A model generated the notes under the pieces. That model worked only from the letters and a program-made list of their open reading frames with translations, did not search any database and had not been told where the DNA came from. Shown here in pieces: positions 5,605-9,891 of a stretch of 9,891 bases of DNA; positions within the stretch are counted from its first letter, which is position 1, and every line of letters begins with the position of its first letter. The position numbers were made by a program, and so were the translations under genes. Source of the stretch: a bacterium (GTDB lineage: Bacteria > Patescibacteriota > Patescibacteriia > Patescibacteriales > GWC2-42-12); assembly GCA_030655095.1 (NCBI GenBank), contig JAURWF010000026.1, positions 1 through 9,891 of the forward strand, given 5' to 3'.

Positions 5605-8600
5605 GTGAAAAAATTAAAACACTTAGATATTCAACCTATTCCAGATGGTAGTCCTCATCTGAATGGCTTCATCGCCAATGAGCTCATGCTTGCTTGGCGG
5701 CTACTAAGCTCACTGCAAGGAGTTGCCATTGTCACTACCGATGCAAAATGTCATGTAACTTATGCGAACCCTTACGCACGAGAAATTTTCAGCCTGAATT
5801 TAGAGCAAGTCGCGGCTGGCAATGGTCAATTACCTAAAGCCATTCATCAGCGCATTGCCGCAGAATTAAAAACGACCAACCCAGATTTTTTATTGCAATA
5901 TGCAGTGGGTAATTCGGTACGAACGCTCAAAGTATTTAGGTCTAAAGATACTGTTTTAGAAACTCAAAAATCCAGTTATGTATTCCATATGCATGACATT
6001 TCAGACCGCATCAGCACCGAGCTTCAGTTAAGACATACAGAAAAGTTATTAAGAAACTTGATTGATGCTAGTCCAGATTTTATATGCTTCAAAGATGAAA
6101 AAAACCGCTGGCTAGAAGCTAATACTAGCGGGTTAGCACTTTTTCAACTTGATACTAAAGATTTTCGTAATAAAACTGACATTGAGCTTTCTAATCTATC
6201 AGATCCTATTTTTAAAGAATCTTTTAAACAATCAAAAATATCTGATGATGAAGCTTGGCGCGCAGGTCAAGCAATTAGAAATGAAGAAAATATAGCACTT
6301 CCGTATGGTGGTGAAAAAGTACTTGATGTGATTAAAGTACCACTTTTTAATGAAAATGGTAGTCGCTATGGCTTAGTGACGCTGGGACGTGATATTACCG
6401 AAAGAAAAGTGGCTGAAAACCATTTGCGTGATCGTAGCGCCATATTAGATGCGCTGATTTCTTGCGATTGGCTGTTACATTCAGCTGAATCGTGGGAATC
6501 GGTCGCAACCATGGTATTGCAACAAGTATGTCTTGCATTGCGATTTAGTCGGGCTTCTATTTTAAAAAATGTAGAAACTGCTGATTTACAAGAATCAGTG
6601 AATTCAAAAATACTATTCAAATGGGCAATACCAGGATTAGGCACTCTAGACAACAAACTAGAGGTCATTAACTTTAATGACCTGCGCTTAAAACGTTGGA
6701 AAGATGCACTGCAACTAGGTGATCCAGTGTTTAGTAATATGGTTGATTTACCGCATACAGAACGCAAAATACTGAAGCAGCATGACACTGAGTCTATTGT
6801 TGTTGTGCCTCTTTTTTCAGAAAAAATATGGTGGGGAAATATCATCATAGAGCGCTGTCATGATGTCATTAAAACTACACCGCAAGAGCTCGGCGCGTTA
6901 ATGGCAATAGGCAGGTCACTAGGCGTTGCGATTCAGCGAGAACATGCAGGCAAGCGGTTACATCAAGCTAAAATTGCTTTTGATAGCGCGACTGAAGGCA
7001 TTGTCATCATAGATGAAAACGCTAAAATTGTTGGTGTTAATAAGGGCTTTACTGAAATCACCGGATTCACTGAAGATGAGGTAAAGGGTTTAACCCCTAA
7101 AATGTTACAGGCCAGCGAACATGAAGTGTGGCAAGCCTTACTGAATGAAGGTAAGTGGTGTGGGGAAGTAACAAATAATCGAAAGAATGGTGACATTTTC
7201 CACAAACGCCTCACGATTACCGTTGTTAAAAATACAGAAGGCCAGATTATCAATTATGTGGGAGTTTTTACAGACATCACCGAAACTAAACGCTCACAAA
7301 ATAGGCTGCATGAATTGGTCAACCATGATGCACTCACTGGGCTACCAAATCGCCGACTATTGAACGAGCTGCTAGAGCATGCAATTAAGCGGGCTGAACG
7401 TGAGAAACATCAGATTGCGTTATTGTTTATTGATTTGGATAGGTTTAAATCCATCAATGACAGCCTTGGGCATCAAGTTGGCGATAAATTACTGTACGAA
7501 GCATCAAGAAGAATCAGCCGATCTATACGAGAAAGTGACGTAGTCGCACGATTAGGCGGCGATGAATTCATAGTGATGATGGATATGATTAAAAAACCAG
7601 ATGATGCTGCACTCACTGCAAAACTCATCAATCACGCACTGGAAATTGAATTCATTATCGATGGTAAAGAAATTTTTATCAGCGCGAGTATTGGTATTTC
7701 AATTTTCCCTAAAGATTGCAACGATGTTGATAGCTTAATTAAAGCGGCTGATATTGCAATGTATCAAACGAAGAGCAAAGGTAAAAATCATTACTGTTTT
7801 TATTCTGATGATCTTAGCAAAAATGCTGTAGAACGATTCAACATTGAAAGTCAACTTCGCCGCGCCTTAGAGCGGCATCAGTTTGAAGTATATTACCAAC
7901 CACAAGTTTCACTGATTACTGGCGATATTCTGGGTGCAGAAGCGCTGATCCGCTGGAATCATCCTGAATTAGGCGTAGTTTCCCCAGCAAAGTTTATTCC
8001 GATGGCAGAAGAAACCGGCTTAATTCTACAAATAGGTGAGTGGGTCTTGCGTGAAAGCGCCATACAGGCCATGCAGTGGGTTAAAGATGGCTTTAAGATG
8101 CAGCGAATCTCAGTCAATGTATCTGGCGTACAAATTATGCGTAGCAATTTTGCCGACACCGTATATGGCATTCTGATTGAAACGGATTGCGACCCAAATC
8201 TGCTAGAGCTTGAGATTACTGAGAGTACCGTCATGCAAAATACCGAATATGTAATTGATACATTTAGACGTATTAAGCAACTCGGTTTGCGCTTAGCCAT
8301 TGATGATTTTGGCACAGGTTATTCTTCTCTTTCAAATCTGAAACGACTGCCGCTAGATAAAATCAAGATTGATCAATCGTTTGTACGTGATTTACCTGAT
8401 GATTTAGATGATGCAGCTATTGCCAATGCTATTTATGCGATGGCTGGAAGTCTCGGATTTAGTGTGATTGCAGAAGGCGTAGAAACGATACATCAGGCTA
8501 AATTTCTAAGAGACATGGGATGTGAAGAGGCGCAAGGTTACCTTTACAGCAAACCTATCACCGCCACAGAGTTCACAAAACTGCTCACATCAAACAAACA

Positions 8601-8625
8601 AAAACAAATACCAGTAGGCCACTAA
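5605..8625 (+). CDS. Multi-sensor cyclic-di-GMP enzyme: PAS-PAS-GAF-PAS-GGDEF-EAL
   Basis: This predicted cytoplasmic enzyme of 1006 residues could both make c-di-GMP from GTP and hydrolyse it to pGpG. No signal peptide or membrane segment is visible. In order: PAS (about 30-135), PAS/PAC (145-268, ending in RDITERK), GAF (280-445), PAS/PAC (452-563, ending in TDITETKRS), GGDEF (570-735) and EAL (745-990). The cyclase motif is GGDEF (651-655), with substrate-side residues in DLDRFKSIND (610-619). The inhibitory site RESD (642-645) lies five residues before it. The EAL residues E779, N838, E870, D900, D901, K921, E957 and Q977 are all present, with loop 6 reading DFGTGYSS (901-908). Both activities therefore look intact. 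The start is GTG 5605, since an in-frame TAG at 5599 rules out anything earlier. The ribosome-binding site is weak, and ATG 5686 just before the first PAS is an alternative. The signals and any heme or flavin cofactor cannot be told. Confidence 0.93.
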   Translation: MKKLKHLDIQPIPDGSPHLNGFIANELMLAWRLLSSLQGVAIVTTDAKCHVTYANPYAREIFSLNLEQVAAGNGQLPKAIHQRIAAELKTTNPDFLLQYAVGNSVRTLKVFRSKDTVLETQKSSYVFHMHDISDRISTELQLRHTEKLLRNLIDASPDFICFKDEKNRWLEANTSGLALFQLDTKDFRNKTDIELSNLSDPIFKESFKQSKISDDEAWRAGQAIRNEENIALPYGGEKVLDVIKVPLFNENGSRYGLVTLGRDITERKVAENHLRDRSAILDALISCDWLLHSAESWESVATMVLQQVCLALRFSRASILKNVETADLQESVNSKILFKWAIPGLGTLDNKLEVINFNDLRLKRWKDALQLGDPVFSNMVDLPHTERKILKQHDTESIVVVPLFSEKIWWGNIIIERCHDVIKTTPQELGALMAIGRSLGVAIQREHAGKRLHQAKIAFDSATEGIVIIDENAKIVGVNKGFTEITGFTEDEVKGLTPKMLQASEHEVWQALLNEGKWCGEVTNNRKNGDIFHKRLTITVVKNTEGQIINYVGVFTDITETKRSQNRLHELVNHDALTGLPNRRLLNELLEHAIKRAEREKHQIALLFIDLDRFKSINDSLGHQVGDKLLYEASRRISRSIRESDVVARLGGDEFIVMMDMIKKPDDAALTAKLINHALEIEFIIDGKEIFISASIGISIFPKDCNDVDSLIKAADIAMYQTKSKGKNHYCFYSDDLSKNAVERFNIESQLRRALERHQFEVYYQPQVSLITGDILGAEALIRWNHPELGVVSPAKFIPMAEETGLILQIGEWVLRESAIQAMQWVKDGFKMQRISVNVSGVQIMRSNFADTVYGILIETDCDPNLLELEITESTVMQNTEYVIDTFRRIKQLGLRLAIDDFGTGYSSLSNLKRLPLDKIKIDQSFVRDLPDDLDDAAIANAIYAMAGSLGFSVIAEGVETIHQAKFLRDMGCEEAQGYLYSKPITATEFTKLLTSNKQKQIPVGH

Positions 8626-8626
8626 T

Positions 8627-9891
8627 ATGCACACTACCGAACCCCATATGATTGATGTTGGCCAAATTCAAATTGGCCTATATATTCACCTTGATTTAGG
8701 CTGGATGGATCATCCTTTCACAGTCAGTAATTTTAAAATCAAAGACGATGAACAAATTGCTAAAATCAAAAAAACTGGTCTCAAAAAGCTCAGATATGAC
8801 CCGAAGCGTAGTGATTGCTTACCTTTACCCGTAACGGTGAGTGTGCCTGCTGCAATAGCCTCACAGGTAAGCAGTGCGGATACCCAAGCGATAACAACCA
8901 TTAGCAATGAGCAAGCTGAGCTTGCAATAAGAAACATGCGACTAAAAGCATTGCATCATGCGATTGATGAAAATGAAAAAAAATTCCTTATCGCAAGTGA
9001 AATGACACGAAAAATCACGAGGAATATTCTCTCATCACCACGTGAATCGATTGAACAAGCCGAGTTAATTGTCAATGAGATGGTGGATATTGCGCTGACC
9101 GAAGGGGATATTGCGATTCATGCGCTTAATGGTAACCGTTCAAGTGATGCTAATTATCAGCACCCACTCAATGTGACGGTACTTGCGATGATTTTGGCTA
9201 AATCGATTGAAATGTCTAAAGAAGAGGCTCAATTATTGGGTCTGGCGGCAATCTTTCATGACATAGGGAAAGCCGAAATTACTGACAAGATTTTAATGAA
9301 AAAAGATCCGCTCACAAAGTCTGAGCAATCACACTTTGAGCAGCATAGTGAATTTGGCGCGCGTATAGCAAAAGAAATCGGCCTGCCAGTGCGGATTAGT
9401 AAACTTATTTTGCAACATCATGAGCATGTTGATGGCTCAGGTTACCCAAAACACTTGAAAGCAGAGCAAGTGGACCCGCTTGCCAGATTAATAGCAATGG
9501 TGAATGGTTATGACAATCTATGTAACCCTAACAACTTTGCACTAGCTAAAACACCTTATGAAGCTTTGGCGCATATGTATGCAAACCAACGCTCAAAATA
9601 CGATGAGACATTGCTCAAGCGATTGATTAAATCATTAGGTATCTACCCACCTGGTAGTCTGGTTAAGCTATCAACAGGGGTTCATGCGGTTGTGATTTCC
9701 GTAAACCCGAATAAACCACTCAGACCATTTATTATGTTGCATGACACGCTAGCCTCTAGAAGAGAGCCGTTAATCATGGATTTACGTGAAGAGCCGAGTA
9801 TCAATATTAGCGCTTGCTTACGCCCAAACCAATTACCTCCAGAAGTATTTGATTACTTAAATCCGCGTAAGAGAATCAGCTATTTTATGGA
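8627..9891 (+). CDS. DUF3391 / HD-GYP domain protein, likely c-di-GMP phosphodiesterase (3' end outside window)
   Basis: The frame is open for 421 codons from ATG 8627 to the right edge with no stop. Residues about 8-70 match the DUF3391 pattern (IDVGQIQIGLYIHLDLGW, then DHPF and FKI). A helical linker (about 95-160) precedes the HD-GYP domain (about 165-340). HD-GYP residues seen are His179, HDIGK (211-215), His240, HHE (264-266) and DGSGYP (269-274). HD-GYP enzymes hydrolyse c-di-GMP with a two- or three-metal centre. Here the late metal-ligand Asp of the usual VDxYDAL stretch is Asn293 (MVNGYDNL), so activity is not assured. A C-terminal region (about 340-421) continues past the window. 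The start lies one base after the stop of the GGDEF/EAL gene, so the two form an operon. Upstream TAGG is a weak ribosome-binding site, and ATG 8648 is an alternative start. The protein is cytoplasmic and has no membrane segment. Confidence 0.9.
   Translation, partial: MHTTEPHMIDVGQIQIGLYIHLDLGWMDHPFTVSNFKIKDDEQIAKIKKTGLKKLRYDPKRSDCLPLPVTVSVPAAIASQVSSADTQAITTISNEQAELAIRNMRLKALHHAIDENEKKFLIASEMTRKITRNILSSPRESIEQAELIVNEMVDIALTEGDIAIHALNGNRSSDANYQHPLNVTVLAMILAKSIEMSKEEAQLLGLAAIFHDIGKAEITDKILMKKDPLTKSEQSHFEQHSEFGARIAKEIGLPVRISKLILQHHEHVDGSGYPKHLKAEQVDPLARLIAMVNGYDNLCNPNNFALAKTPYEALAHMYANQRSKYDETLLKRLIKSLGIYPPGSLVKLSTGVHAVVISVNPNKPLRPFIMLHDTLASRREPLIMDLREEPSINISACLRPNQLPPEVFDYLNPRKRISYFM

Noticed and set aside
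6366..6848. A 160-codon open frame on the minus strand, with others at 6963-7253 and 7959-8315
   Set aside because: They are antisense to the GAF, PAS and EAL parts of the c-di-GMP enzyme, have no domain, and are shadows of a strongly conserved gene.
8710..8937. A 75-codon minus-strand frame
   Set aside because: It is antisense to the DUF3391 and linker part of the HD-GYP gene, which is open across the whole stretch.

Overview
The window looks like a stretch of chromosome from a Gram-negative, AT-leaning proteobacterium that can respire at low oxygen. The ClpB, CcoI/CcoS and DUF3391-type HD-GYP sequences read most like a betaproteobacterium, and Methylophilaceae-like relatives come to mind. 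That placement is from memory of the families, not from a search. No mobile element, tRNA, rRNA or CRISPR array was seen.

Layout. (1) Positions 1-1887, minus strand: the first 629 codons of clpB, the disaggregase chaperone, with its C-terminal part beyond the left edge. A good sigma-32 heat-shock promoter lies just upstream of it. (2) A 182-bp divergent intergenic region also holds an FNR/Anr-type site (2038-2051) facing the next group. (3) Positions 2070-5341, plus strand: a cbb3 cytochrome oxidase maturation group of ccoI (copper P-type ATPase), ccoS overlapping it by one base, and a small membrane protein of the TauE/SafE-DsbD_2 type. The oxidase subunits ccoNOPQ are not in the window. (4) Positions 5342-5604: a non-coding gap with three inverted repeats. 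(5) Positions 5605-9891, plus strand: two cyclic-di-GMP genes one base apart. The first is a 1006-residue PAS-PAS-GAF-PAS-GGDEF-EAL protein with both active sites and the inhibitory site intact. The second is a DUF3391/HD-GYP protein that runs off the right edge.

How they work together. The cco group would load copper into, and assemble, a high-affinity terminal oxidase, and the FNR-type site fits induction at low oxygen. The c-di-GMP pair would make and degrade the second messenger in response to signals sensed by its PAS and GAF domains, with HD-GYP as a second possible phosphodiesterase. Whether the two groups are functionally linked cannot be decided here, since a structured gap separates them.

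Most of the content is of known kinds. The points most worth checking are the position of the FNR-type site relative to the first ATG of ccoI, the Asp-to-Asn change in the HD-GYP metal site, the conserved internal GTG start in clpB, and the inverted repeats before the c-di-GMP operon.
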